Assembly: GCA_965116215.1 (NCBI GenBank)
Contig: OZ220494.1
Span: 682,001 to 746,000, forward strand
Length of the DNA: 64,000 nucleotides
From: CBDBKL01 sp965116215
GTDB lineage: Bacteria; Bdellovibrionota; Bdellovibrionia; Bdellovibrionales; JAKFYE01
Direction: 5' to 3'
Below the pieces are notes generated by a model that was given only the letters and a program-made list of their open reading frames with translations, was not told where the DNA came from and ran no database searches. Of this stretch, positions 16,144 through 24,984 are shown piece by piece. The position numbers and the translations under genes were made by a program. Positions within the stretch are counted from its first letter, which is position 1, and each line of letters opens with the position of its first letter.

Positions 16144-17601
16144 CTAGCGGTATATACCTCTCCAATCTATAGATGGCCCAGTTATTGTCGTACATTCTGT
16201 AGATTTTGAAAAGTTACGCATCTGACCATCAGGACATGCCTCGCACCCCCCCTTGCCATTCTCCTTTTCATTCGATTCACAATTGGATTTAGCTATACAG
16301 CGGTTTTCATGAGCCACCTGACCATCAGGACAGGCACACTGTCCTTCAGAATTACGCTCCTGATCACCACGGCATTTCGGCACGCACCGACCTTTAAATT
16401 CAACTTTATTTTCAGGACAGTAACACCCTCCAGCAGGCCACTGGTCATGACCCCCACCCTCGGGACACGGAAGCACGCACCGCCCTCTAACCTCTTTTTC
16501 CGGAGGAGGACATGCACACTCCCAACTGTTATTGCGCTCCTGACCCTCGGGACACTCTGGTTCGCACTGACCAAGAACCTCTTCTTTGCCAGATGGACAT
16601 TCACACTCCCCTCTTAAGTTGCGAACCCAACCATCACGACATGCAGGTACGCATCGATCTTTAAATTCTTCTTTACCATCATCTCGACATTCACACTGCC
16701 CATTACTAAGATTACGCGTCTGATCACCACGGCATTCGTTCACACATCGACCATCGTGTTCTTCTTTGCCCGCTGGACATCGACAATAATTTTGAGATCT
16801 ACGTTCATAAGTTGGACGACACACACAACAAACCAAGTCACTCGGATTTGTTTTTGTAGCTGCTGATTGATTATAAACCGAAGCACCTCTGCAAGGAAAC
16901 TTCTGATTGCCATTTTGCAGCGGATCTGTGTCCAAACATGTTGCTGGTGGTGCACAACATCTATCCTGGCTCGGATGTGTTAAACTATTCGCCGATGTTT
17001 TATAACTCCAACCCTCTGGACAAGAAAACTGCTGAGGACCATTCTGTGAGGGATCTGTATCAGCACAAGTTGCTATCGTACAGTCTTTAACAATAAAACT
17101 CACCGGAACAGGAACACTCGTCCAAGGAGTCTCACCCTCACTGCCCCCCTCCGCCGAAATCTCCAACTCATAACGACCAGCAGGAAGATTCTCATAACTC
17201 AGCTCTAAAACCCTATCACCATCATCACCAGCAGCCAAAACCCTAAACACACCCTCAGAACCACCACTGACTAAACTCCTTGCCTCATTACAATTCCAAA
17301 CACCATTGTCCAAATACGGACGACGACAATAATAAACTTCTGTTAACGGAGATGTAGTTATTGAAAGAACAACCGAACTCGATTCCTCATCAGTAGCAGC
17401 ACCTAAGCAAAGATCACCTCCATTGGCAATCACTGTACCTTTTCCATTTCGAATCTGAATACCTATTTCTGATGGTAACCTCCGAAAACCAACTTCACCA
17501 TCTATTAAACCACAGTTTTGATATAAAAGAGGGACCGTTAGAACAGTTAGCAAAACTAATAGAAGACTTGAAACTCGAAACCAATTGCTTCGCTTTTTCA
17601 A
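16144..17601 (-). CDS. Cysteine-rich modular lipoprotein, paralog 5 with tandem EGF-like repeats
   Basis: A 485-residue paralog with TTG start at 17601. Residues 1-169 are identical to paralog 1 and the DNA is identical for 692 bp including 185 bp upstream, so this 5' end was copied recently. After residue ~220 it diverges completely. It has one further short module and then about six tandem ~35-residue EGF- or TIL-like repeats of the form C-P-x-G-K-E-E-x-x-G-R-C-V-x-x-C-R-x-D-Q-x-R-N. This gives the array a second protein with the same N-terminus but a different cysteine-rich body, which is what module exchange or gene conversion would produce. No enzyme motif is visible. It is the first gene of the array on the minus strand, downstream of sodB. 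Confidence 0.85.
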   Translation of the reverse strand: MKKRSNWFRVSSLLLVLLTVLTVPLLYQNCGLIDGEVGFRRLPSEIGIQIRNGKGTVIANGGDLCLGAATDEESSSVVLSITTSPLTEVYYCRRPYLDNGVWNCNEARSLVSGGSEGVFRVLAAGDDGDRVLELSYENLPAGRYELEISAEGGSEGETPWTSVPVPVSFIVKDCTIATCADTDPSQNGPQQFSCPEGWSYKTSANSLTHPSQDRCCAPPATCLDTDPLQNGNQKFPCRGASVYNQSAATKTNPSDLVCCVCRPTYERRSQNYCRCPAGKEEHDGRCVNECRGDQTRNLSNGQCECRDDGKEEFKDRCVPACRDGWVRNLRGECECPSGKEEVLGQCEPECPEGQERNNSWECACPPPEKEVRGRCVLPCPEGGGHDQWPAGGCYCPENKVEFKGRCVPKCRGDQERNSEGQCACPDGQVAHENRCIAKSNCESNEKENGKGGCEACPDGQMRNFSKSTECTTITGPSIDWRGIYR

Positions 17602-17786
17602 AATGTGACCTCTGTTAAGAGAATAAAAACTCCATAAGACTCTGTTAAAATAAAAAACTCTAGGCTATAGTATCGTCAAATCATACAAAAAACTTTAAAC
17701 TAAAACCAGAGCTTAAAGAGACTCTTACACATTCACATTAACAGAAAAAAACAAACCCAATACTCAACAACATAAATCACAGACCT
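16951..17786. repeat. Long near-identical tract, copy 2 (paralog 5)
   Basis: Partner of 7393-8228. The identity stops at its right end exactly after the 13-bp motif AAATCACAGACCT, and fades at its left end inside the first cysteine-rich module. Confidence 0.9.
17670..17697 (-). promoter_or_regulatory. Sigma-28-like promoter motif of paralog 5
   Basis: Identical to the motif of paralog 1 (TAAAGTTT, 12 bases, GACGATAC) because it lies inside the 692-bp identical tract. Confidence 0.5.
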
Positions 17787-17880
17787 TAGAATAGAAAATT
17801 CTGAACAAAAACGATTCTCAGAATTTATACGAAGACATTAAGGGTATACCTATTTTAAAAGAATGAAATATCCCGACTTA

Positions 17881-18462
17881 TTATGCCTTATAATTTTCTG
17901 CTACAAAATCCCAATTGATAAGATTCCAAAATGACTCGATATACTTGGGACGAGCATTTCTATAATCCACATAATAAGCATGTTCCCACACATCACATGT
18001 CAATAAGGGAATCAAACCTTCTGTCATTGGGTTACCCGCATTAGATGTGGGAATAATCTTTAAATCTCCATTATCCATTTTAACAAGCCAAGCCCAACCC
18101 GATCCAAAAACCGTTGCTGCCGTTTTAGAAAATTGCTCTTTGAAGATATCAAAAGAACCAAAAGACTTGTCGATCGCTTCAGCTAATGCTCCACTAGGTG
18201 GCCCACCACAATCAGGCCCCATACATTTCCAATAAAATGAGTGATTCCAAACCTGAGCCGCATTATTAAAAACACCACCACTTGATTTTAAAATAATATC
18301 CTCCAAAGAACTTTCAGAAAACTCAGTTCCTTTAATCAAATCATTTAACTTGGATACATAAGTGCTATGGTGTTTTCCATAGTGAAATTCTAATGTCTCT
18401 TCTGAAATATAGGGTTCCAATGCTTTTTTTGAATACGGTAAATCAGGTTGTAAAATGGCCAT
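17881..18462 (-). CDS. sodB: Iron superoxide dismutase
   Basis: A 193-residue cytoplasmic superoxide dismutase of the Fe/Mn family with no signal peptide. Metal ligands are His27 (LEFHYGKHHSTY), the His of AAQVWNHSFYW, and the Asp and His of DVWEHAYY. Gln before VWNH and the GGPPSG segment favour the iron type over manganese. It dismutates superoxide to peroxide. The ribosome-binding site (AGGAG) is good. It is monocistronic by position: the lipoprotein array starts ~280 bp downstream and the peptide transporter ends ~165 bp upstream. Length and motifs are standard. Confidence 0.95.
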   Translation of the reverse strand: MAILQPDLPYSKKALEPYISEETLEFHYGKHHSTYVSKLNDLIKGTEFSESSLEDIILKSSGGVFNNAAQVWNHSFYWKCMGPDCGGPPSGALAEAIDKSFGSFDIFKEQFSKTAATVFGSGWAWLVKMDNGDLKIIPTSNAGNPMTEGLIPLLTCDVWEHAYYVDYRNARPKYIESFWNLINWDFVAENYKA

Positions 18463-18628
18463 CTCTAATCTCCTTTTAAAAAAATCCTACCAGTATCTTA
18501 AACCAAATCATAATCTACACTTTATACGACAATCTTTCATAGAGTGCTACTCAATAAAAATGACATATTTCAGATCATCTATTAAGTACTGAATTCATTA
18601 AATTAAGTCAACTCATCATAAATCCCGA

Positions 18629-19585
18629 TTAAACTCTCTTCTTGACTTCATAACAGGCGACTTTCCTACCAAACTTGTCCTCTAATGGAGGTACAGCTTT
18701 TTTGCAGTCCTCTTTCGCCCATTCACAGCGACTATGAAATGCACAACCTACCGGAGGATTTAATGCAGAAGGCATCTCACCTTTTGGAATTTTTCTATTG
18801 TGAATCTTACCACGAAAAATATGAGGCGTACTCTCTAATAAGGCCTTTGTATATGGATGTTGAGGATTTGAAAAAATTTGATCTCTTCCTCCTTGCTCTA
18901 CAACTCTTCCCAAATACATCACCATAATATCATCACAAATATGCTCTACAACAGACAAGTCATGAGAAATAATAATATAACTCAAATCCAACTGATCTTG
19001 TAAATCCAATAATAAATTTATAATTTGAGCTTGAATAGAAACATCCAAAGCCGAGACAGGCTCATCAAGAATCATAATTTCCGGCTTTAAAACAAGTGCC
19101 CTAGCAATACCAATTCTTTGTCTTTGTCCCCCACTAAACATATGAGGAAAACGCTCACCCATCTCCGGACGCAATCCCACCATGCTCATCACTTTTAGAG
19201 CTTCATTGTAACACTCCTTCCTTGACAAATTTGTATTGACTCTCAGAGGTTCCGCTATAATTTCCCAAGCCTTTTTTCTAGGATTGATGGAACTGTATGG
19301 ATCTTGAAAAATCATTTGTATTTTTTTATAAAAATCACTTTTCACAGGTCTAGAAACAGACTTCCCCTGAATTTCAATCTGACCACTTGTACACTCTTCT
19401 ATTTGCATAATAGTTTTAGCCAGAGTGCTTTTTCCACAGCCCGATTCTCCAACTACAGCAAGGGTTTTCTTCTTAAAAAGCTGAAAGCTGATATCTTCCA
19501 AAGCTTTGACAATACCTTTTGTTGCAAAAACTCCTTTCAGTTCGTAATACTTCTTCAAACTTTGAACATTTAAAATAGGCTTCAT
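18629..19585 (-). CDS. dppF: Peptide ABC transporter ATP-binding protein DppF/OppF
   Basis: A 318-residue ATPase with Walker A GESGCGKS (46-53), signature FSGGQRQRIGIARAL, Walker B MILDEPVSALD and the C-terminal oligopeptide-transporter extension with a Cys-containing tail (VGCAFHSRC), which in this family can bind an iron-sulfur cluster. With its partner it energises import through the membrane pair encoded upstream. Its start overlaps the end of the dppD-like gene by 4 bp (ATGA), showing translational coupling. It is the last gene of the five-gene operon. Whether the substrate is dipeptides, oligopeptides or nickel cannot be settled from the ATPases. Confidence 0.92.
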   Translation of the reverse strand: MKPILNVQSLKKYYELKGVFATKGIVKALEDISFQLFKKKTLAVVGESGCGKSTLAKTIMQIEECTSGQIEIQGKSVSRPVKSDFYKKIQMIFQDPYSSINPRKKAWEIIAEPLRVNTNLSRKECYNEALKVMSMVGLRPEMGERFPHMFSGGQRQRIGIARALVLKPEIMILDEPVSALDVSIQAQIINLLLDLQDQLDLSYIIISHDLSVVEHICDDIMVMYLGRVVEQGGRDQIFSNPQHPYTKALLESTPHIFRGKIHNRKIPKGEMPSALNPPVGCAFHSRCEWAKEDCKKAVPPLEDKFGRKVACYEVKKRV

Positions 19586-20553
19586 AATTTCTTCTCAAGA
19601 GGGTAGTAACATCTGACTTTGCTTGATGAACCCAAAAGATCTGGCTCTATGCCTTTACACTTTTCTTTCATATATTTACATCTTGGATGAAATTGACAAC
19701 CCTGAGGCCTTGCCAACAAATCAGGAACTAAACCTGAAATACTTGGCAAATGCTGTCTTGATTTTCCTTTATGCATACTGGGCAGACTCTCTAAAAGTCC
19801 TTTCGTATAAGGATGTTTAGGATTATTTATGATTTCTTCTGTCTGACCCATTTCTACAATTCGACCAGCATACATAACTCCGATACGGTCTGTCATTTCA
19901 GCCACCACTCCTATATCATGAGTAATCAATAAAAGAGCTATATTTTTTTCTTTCTGAAGATGAGTCAGCAATTGAAGTATTTGAGCTTGAATGGTCACGT
20001 CTAGAGCTGTTGTGGGTTCATCAGCAATTAACAAACCCTCACAACAGGCTACACTCATTGCTATCATTATACGTTGGCACATACCTCCTGATAACTCATA
20101 GGGGTATCTTTCTAAATTTCTTTCAGGATCCGATATTCCAACCGATTTCAAAAGGCTGATAGACGGCTCTCTATAATCTCTAAGACGCCCTCCTTTATGA
20201 ATTTTCAAAGCCTCCATAATTTGAAAACCAACCGTAAAGCTGGGATTTAAACTTGTCATAGGATCTTGAAAAATCATCGCCATACTTTTTCCACGTAACT
20301 GACGACGATCTTTTTTAGAAAGCTGATCTAAATCTTGTCCATTAAATTTTAATACATTTGCACATTGTCTTGCATTAGACGGTAAAAGCCCCATAATAGC
20401 TAAACTCGTTAGGCTCTTGCCACAACCTGATTCCCCAACAAGCCCAAGAGTCTCTCCTGCATTAAGACTGAATGAAAGCTGCTCAACAGGACGAACTCTT
20501 CCTCGTCGTGTTTCAAACTCAATAGATAGATCTTTAATCTCTAACAAATTCAT
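19582..20553 (-). CDS. dppD: Peptide ABC transporter ATP-binding protein DppD/OppD
   Basis: A 323-residue ATPase with Walker A GESGCGKS (40-47), Walker B LLIADEPTTALD and the family C-terminal extension with the QGCQFHPRC cysteine segment. The ABC signature reads LSGGMCQR. It forms the heterodimeric motor with the DppF-like protein; the two genes overlap by 4 bp. It is separated from the upstream permease gene by about 100 bp, the only sizeable gap in the operon. Confidence 0.92.
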   Translation of the reverse strand: MNLLEIKDLSIEFETRRGRVRPVEQLSFSLNAGETLGLVGESGCGKSLTSLAIMGLLPSNARQCANVLKFNGQDLDQLSKKDRRQLRGKSMAMIFQDPMTSLNPSFTVGFQIMEALKIHKGGRLRDYREPSISLLKSVGISDPERNLERYPYELSGGMCQRIMIAMSVACCEGLLIADEPTTALDVTIQAQILQLLTHLQKEKNIALLLITHDIGVVAEMTDRIGVMYAGRIVEMGQTEEIINNPKHPYTKGLLESLPSMHKGKSRQHLPSISGLVPDLLARPQGCQFHPRCKYMKEKCKGIEPDLLGSSSKVRCYYPLEKKL

Positions 20554-20654
20554 TTAAAATCCATATTTTACACTCTTAGATATTTATTAAACCTCTTCTT
20601 TTTTATTTCTTTTCTAAACTTTTTTAACAAATGCCCCCACTCTAAATTGATTTT

Positions 20655-21569
20655 TTATTTTTTTAAACGTGGATCAAAAGCATCTCTTAAACCGTCACCA
20701 AATAAATTAAATGACAACACAACAATTAAAATACAAAGACCTGGCAACGTCACCAGCCACGGTAATGTTTCTATAAATTGCCTAGCATCAGCCAACATCG
20801 TACCCCATTCCGCCTGAGGAGCTTGAGCACCTAATCCCAAAAATCCCAAAGCTGCAGCATTTAAAATTCCATCACTAAATCCCAATGTCGCTTGAACCAC
20901 TAATGGAGCAAGACAATTGGGAAAAATGTTAAGAAATAAAACTCTAAAGTGAGAAGCCCCAAAACTTCTTGCGGCAATAACATATTGTTTTTTCTTTTCA
21001 GAAAGCACAGCCGCTCGCACAAGCCTAACAAATGCAGGGATAGCCACTAAGCTGACCGCTATAATTGCATTAAACAAACTGGGCCCCAGAACAGAAACAA
21101 CAACAATAGCCAATAATATACTTGGAAGTGACATAAGAATATCCACACAACGCATAATAACCTTATCTAAAAAGCCACCAAAGTACCCGCTGATTAAGCC
21201 GAAGATTGTCCCAATACTGGCTGAAAAAATAACCACAAGAAATCCTATACCTAAAGAAATCTGCGCCCCATAAATCAATCGCGAGAATAAATCCCTACCC
21301 ACATCATCAGTCCCCAAAAGAAACCTGGGATCACTGTTTGCCGTCCAAAAAGGAGTCTTTCTCAGGGCGTCCTCATGAATAATATCTGGAGAAAACGGAG
21401 CAATAAGCGAAGCACAAAGAGCTATGAGTATGAAAAAGATAATGACAAAAAGTCCAATAACAGCTCCTGTATTTTGACTAAAAAAATACCAAAACTCTTT
21501 AAACTGCAACATCAAAGATGGACTCTCTTTGTCTTTATTTAATGAGGATGGCTTTTTGACTTCACTCAA
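20655..21569 (-). CDS. dppC: Peptide ABC transporter permease DppC/OppC
   Basis: A 304-residue inner-membrane permease with about six transmembrane segments, an N-terminal OppC_N segment before the first long periplasmic loop, and the EAA-type cytoplasmic loop (GASHFRVLFLNIFPNCLAP) contacting the ATPases. The motif LLGTDDVGRDLFSRLIYG is typical of DppC/OppC. It pairs with the DppB-like permease encoded 18 bp upstream. Order and spacing match classic dpp operons. Confidence 0.93.
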   Translation of the reverse strand: MSEVKKPSSLNKDKESPSLMLQFKEFWYFFSQNTGAVIGLFVIIFFILIALCASLIAPFSPDIIHEDALRKTPFWTANSDPRFLLGTDDVGRDLFSRLIYGAQISLGIGFLVVIFSASIGTIFGLISGYFGGFLDKVIMRCVDILMSLPSILLAIVVVSVLGPSLFNAIIAVSLVAIPAFVRLVRAAVLSEKKKQYVIAARSFGASHFRVLFLNIFPNCLAPLVVQATLGFSDGILNAAALGFLGLGAQAPQAEWGTMLADARQFIETLPWLVTLPGLCILIVVLSFNLFGDGLRDAFDPRLKK

Positions 21570-21587
21570 TTTTCTATCATCCTTTTT

Positions 21588-22595
21588 TTATTTCCTTATT
21601 CTGGGGTTGGTCACCGCATAGAGAAGATCTACACAAAGATTAATAACTATAATAAATGTCGCAATGATTAAAATTCCACCCTGTATAACAGGGTAATCCC
21701 GAGCTGATACACTAGCGACCATCCACTTTCCTATACCTGGCCAAGAAAATATTGTCTCCGTCAGAATAGCTCCTGTTACAAGAGTACCAAGTAATAGCCC
21801 TATAACAGTTATTACTGGTATCAATGCATTTCTTAGCGCATGAATAAAAATAACTCGAAACGCATCCATACCCTTAGCTTTTGCTGTACGAATATAGTCC
21901 TCACGAATCACTTCCAACATACTTGAACGGGTCATTCTGGCAATAACAGCCAGAGGAATAGTGCCCAATACCAAAACAGGTAGAATCAAATGATGAAGAG
22001 TATTGTAAAAAGCTGAAAGTCCATATTCACTCATTAAAGAGTCTATCAATAAAAAACCTGTCAAATGAGGGATATCAAAAAGTGGACTTATTCTTCCAGA
22101 AACAGGAGTCCAGCCTAAACCAGAAGAAAAAAACATAATGAGCAATAATCCCCACCAAAATATAGGCATAGAATAACCTACGAGCGACCCACCCATAATT
22201 GTATAATCCAACACACTATTCCGTTTGATAGCAGCCAGAACACCGAGAGGAATTCCCAGTAAAGTCGCCCAGAATAAACTTAAAAGTCCTAGCTCTAGAG
22301 TCGCAGGAAATCGAGCAAAGAACTCTTCCAATATAGGTCTTCGAGAGACGATAGATAAACCCAGATCTCCTTGAAAAGCCTGACTGACAAATTGAAAATA
22401 TTGTTGAAAAATAGATTTATCTAAACCCAATTGAGCCTGCATTTCTGCATAAACTTCTGGAGAGGCACCCCGTTCACCAAGTAGTAATAATACAGGGTCT
22501 CCAGGTACAAGGCGGATCAAGCCAAAGGCAATAACAGAGACACCAATAAAGGTAGGTATGAGTTGTATGAGACGATACAGAACATAGCGTATCAT
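21588..22595 (-). CDS. dppB: Peptide ABC transporter permease DppB/OppB
   Basis: A 335-residue permease with the DppB-type N-terminus (MIRYVLYRLIQLIPTFIGVS), the GDPVLLLLG loop and the EAA loop KAKGMDAFRVIFIHALRNAL. It has about six membrane segments. It starts 19 bp after the binding-protein gene and is followed 18 bp later by its DppC-like partner. Together they form the translocation channel. Confidence 0.94.
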   Translation of the reverse strand: MIRYVLYRLIQLIPTFIGVSVIAFGLIRLVPGDPVLLLLGERGASPEVYAEMQAQLGLDKSIFQQYFQFVSQAFQGDLGLSIVSRRPILEEFFARFPATLELGLLSLFWATLLGIPLGVLAAIKRNSVLDYTIMGGSLVGYSMPIFWWGLLLIMFFSSGLGWTPVSGRISPLFDIPHLTGFLLIDSLMSEYGLSAFYNTLHHLILPVLVLGTIPLAVIARMTRSSMLEVIREDYIRTAKAKGMDAFRVIFIHALRNALIPVITVIGLLLGTLVTGAILTETIFSWPGIGKWMVASVSARDYPVIQGGILIIATFIIVINLCVDLLYAVTNPRIRK

Positions 22596-22614
22596 AATTA
22601 AAAATACCTATATT

Positions 22615-24207
22615 CTATTTTAAATCCACCTCATTATTAATATAATCAACACCAAAGGGGTTGATTTTAAAGCCCTTAACATTCTTCCTCAATCCACGGT
22701 AAATCATAGCATGAGCTATTGTGACCCAAGGAGCTTGATCTTTAAATACCTTTTGAGCCTTCTTATAATAAGAAATTCTCTTTTTTAAAATCGTTGTTTC
22801 TTTAGCTCTTTTAATGAGGTTATCAAATGGTTTATGGCACCAACGAGCACGATTACTTCCTGCCTTAACAGCTCCACAACTTAATAAAACATTTAAAAAG
22901 TTATCTGGATCACCATTATCTCCACTCCATCCTAATTGCAACATTTGATGCTCACCCTTTGCCGTTTTGGACAAATACGTTGGCCAATCATAAGTGACAA
23001 TCTTCGCTTGAATACCTACCTTTGCAAGATCCGCTTGCATCATTTCTCCTAATTTTTTTCCATTAGGGTTATAGGGGCGAGAGATATCCATAACCCAAAG
23101 GTCAGTTTTAAACCCCTTGGGGTAACCCGCTTCCTTTAACAACTTTTTAGCCTTTTTAAGATTGTAAGGATAATCTTTCACTGAGTCATTGTAGGACCAA
23201 ATAGTAGGAGGTATAGGATTTTTAGCCACTTGAGCATGACCTAAGTAAATGGCATCAATATAAGACGGCTTATTAAGAGCATAGTTAATGGCCCGACGGA
23301 CTTTGACGTTATCAAAAGGCTTCTTTTCAGTATTAAAAGCTAAATATCCAACATTGAGCCCTGATCTTTTTAAAACCTTAAGAGATTTATGTTTTTTCAT
23401 TAAGGCAATATCTGCTGGAGCAGGCTCAACACTCAAATGACATTCTCCCACTTTTAACTTTTGAAAACGTACAGAGGGATCTGGTGTAATTAACATGACA
23501 AGGTTATCAATCTTTGCTGGCCCCAAGAAATAGTCCTTATTTTTTTTATAACGAACAATAGTATCCTTTTGATACCTTTGAAAGATAAATGGACCTGTAC
23601 CCACTGGAAAATTATCTACATGATCAGGAGTTTTAGCCGCTAACATTTTTTCGCCATATTCTTTTGATAGAATAACCGCAAAATCCATAGCAAGATTAGC
23701 TAAGAAAGGAGCCTCCTTTCGATTTAAAATAAACTCTACCGTATAATCATCTTTCTTTCTAACATCTTTAATAATTCCACCCATGCCCATAGACTGAAAG
23801 TATTCATATGTGCCTCCACTCACTTTATGGTAGGGATGAGATTTATCCATTGGTCTCTTAAATGTCCATATCACATCGTCAGCATTGAAATCTCTAGATG
23901 GTTTAAATCTCTTCGTTGTGTGCCATTTGACACCTTTACGAAGGTAAAATGTGAACTTTAACTCATCCTTAGAGACCTTCCATGATTTTGCCAACCCCGG
24001 CGTAATAGAAGTTTCCCCATACTTGAATTCTACAAGGCCATTGTAGACATGATGAGTATTTTTAAATGTGGGACCATCCGTTGCTAATTGTGGGTTAAAT
24101 ACACTGGGGCTGCCCTCAAGACAGACAACAAATGTTTTCTCCTTGTTCGCTTCAACCTGTCCTCCCCAAAAAATCAAACCCAACAAAATCGAAAATAAAA
24201 ACTTCAT
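22615..24207 (-). CDS. dppA: Periplasmic peptide-binding protein DppA/OppA (SBP family 5)
   Basis: A 530-residue solute-binding protein with a cleavable signal peptide (cut predicted after QVEA, near residue 20). It carries family 5 features: the segment LVEFKYGETSITPGLAKSW, the RKGVKWH motif, and the ADDVIWTF stretch. It delivers peptides to the DppBC channel. A strong GGAGGGG ribosome-binding site precedes the ATG. It is the first gene of the operon, preceded by a 1.2-kb gene-free region with a 14-bp palindrome and a structured repeat element. Uptake of peptides would suit an organism living on protein, such as a predator or host-associated species; that is inference. Confidence 0.94.
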   Translation of the reverse strand: MKFLFSILLGLIFWGGQVEANKEKTFVVCLEGSPSVFNPQLATDGPTFKNTHHVYNGLVEFKYGETSITPGLAKSWKVSKDELKFTFYLRKGVKWHTTKRFKPSRDFNADDVIWTFKRPMDKSHPYHKVSGGTYEYFQSMGMGGIIKDVRKKDDYTVEFILNRKEAPFLANLAMDFAVILSKEYGEKMLAAKTPDHVDNFPVGTGPFIFQRYQKDTIVRYKKNKDYFLGPAKIDNLVMLITPDPSVRFQKLKVGECHLSVEPAPADIALMKKHKSLKVLKRSGLNVGYLAFNTEKKPFDNVKVRRAINYALNKPSYIDAIYLGHAQVAKNPIPPTIWSYNDSVKDYPYNLKKAKKLLKEAGYPKGFKTDLWVMDISRPYNPNGKKLGEMMQADLAKVGIQAKIVTYDWPTYLSKTAKGEHQMLQLGWSGDNGDPDNFLNVLLSCGAVKAGSNRARWCHKPFDNLIKRAKETTILKKRISYYKKAQKVFKDQAPWVTIAHAMIYRGLRKNVKGFKINPFGVDYINNEVDLK

Positions 24208-24421
24208 AAGACCCCTCCAAAACTACAATCCATTTAAAACATAGAATCTTATCTTACAAGAACGATAGCAAGTACTTTGTCACCATAGGGCTTGAGAAAA
24301 TCCTCAAGGCCTATGGACCCTTACTCAAAGAGAGCCTAAATGGGTTTGAATGAACAATTATAACTATTTAAAATAACAGTTCTTTCACCCTCGAAGACCA
24401 TTTTGAATAAAATAAAAAACC

Positions 24422-24435
24422 AAGTCAATTGACTT
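24422..24435. promoter_or_regulatory. Perfect 14-bp palindrome upstream of dppA
   Basis: AAGTCAATTGACTT is a perfect inverted repeat, 215 bp before the dppA start. Its size and symmetry fit a dimeric regulator site, but its distance and the lack of a second copy leave the role open. Confidence 0.3.
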
Positions 24436-24508
24436 AGAAAAATTCAGATTTATGACACTTTTTAATAAGACCGCTGACTCTGTTTGCATTTTCTTTTCCA
24501 ATAAAAAG

Positions 24509-24527
24509 TCCTCTTAGAGGATTTTTT
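24509..24527. terminator. Small hairpin with T tracts on both sides
   Basis: TCCTC-TTA-GAGGA followed by six T; on the other strand the stem is followed by CTTTTTATT. It could terminate transcription in either direction, though no gene ends close by. It may shield the dpp promoter region from readthrough. Confidence 0.35.
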
Positions 24528-24590
24528 CTTATACCCTTTTCAGTATATATATAACCATCAGCTGATATTGAGCCTCTAAAAAATGGAAGG

Positions 24591-24759
24591 AAAGAGTTTT
24601 TCTTAAGGCTTTCAAAACGAGTTCTCTGAGGCGCAGGGCGTATTCGCAGAGAGATCGCTTATTCTATGCTTGATGGCATCGAGCATTATCTAGCTTACGC
24701 CTTTAGCCTTCGGCGAAGACGAGCCTGCGGACCTCAGAGCTGTCTGAGATTTTGGAAGC
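24591..24759. mobile_element. Structured repeat element, left copy (right end missing)
   Basis: These 169 bp match 24799-24967 with one mismatch (GCCTGCGG against GCCTGCCG). The left arm of the terminal inverted repeat is present; the right arm breaks off after GGAAGC. The element is more GC-rich than its surroundings. Confidence 0.7.
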
Positions 24760-24798
24760 TTTTAAAATCATTTGCGCCACTCAGATCATAAGTGGGAA

Positions 24799-24984
24799 AA
24801 AGAGTTTTTCTTAAGGCTTTCAAAACGAGTTCTCTGAGGCGCAGGGCGTATTCGCAGAGAGATCGCTTATTCTATGCTTGATGGCATCGAGCATTATCTA
24901 GCTTACGCCTTTAGCCTTCGGCGAAGACGAGCCTGCCGACCTCAGAGCTGTCTGAGATTTTGGAAGCCTTAAGAAAAACTCTTT
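24799..24984. mobile_element. Structured repeat element, full copy with 21-bp terminal inverted repeats
   Basis: A 186-bp unit whose first and last 21 bp (24799-24819 and 24964-24984) are perfect inverted repeats. Inside, CTCTGAGG-CGCAGG can pair with CCTGC(G/C)-GA-CCTCAGAG, and GCTTGATG-GCATCGAGC forms a smaller hairpin, so the whole unit can fold back on itself. It encodes no protein. Size, ends and folding fit a MITE- or REP-like non-autonomous element; a structured RNA is the alternative. No target-site duplication is obvious. Confidence 0.6.

Noticed and set aside
6361..17601. Prophage or insertion sequence as cause of the accessory array
   Set aside because: No integrase, transposase, phage structural gene or terminal repeat is seen; the expansion is explained by tandem duplication.
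24591..24984. tRNA or tandem tRNA-like genes suggested by the GC-rich folded repeats
   Set aside because: No T-loop consensus, no CCA-compatible acceptor stem and no anticodon arm. The inverted ends point to a mobile-type element.
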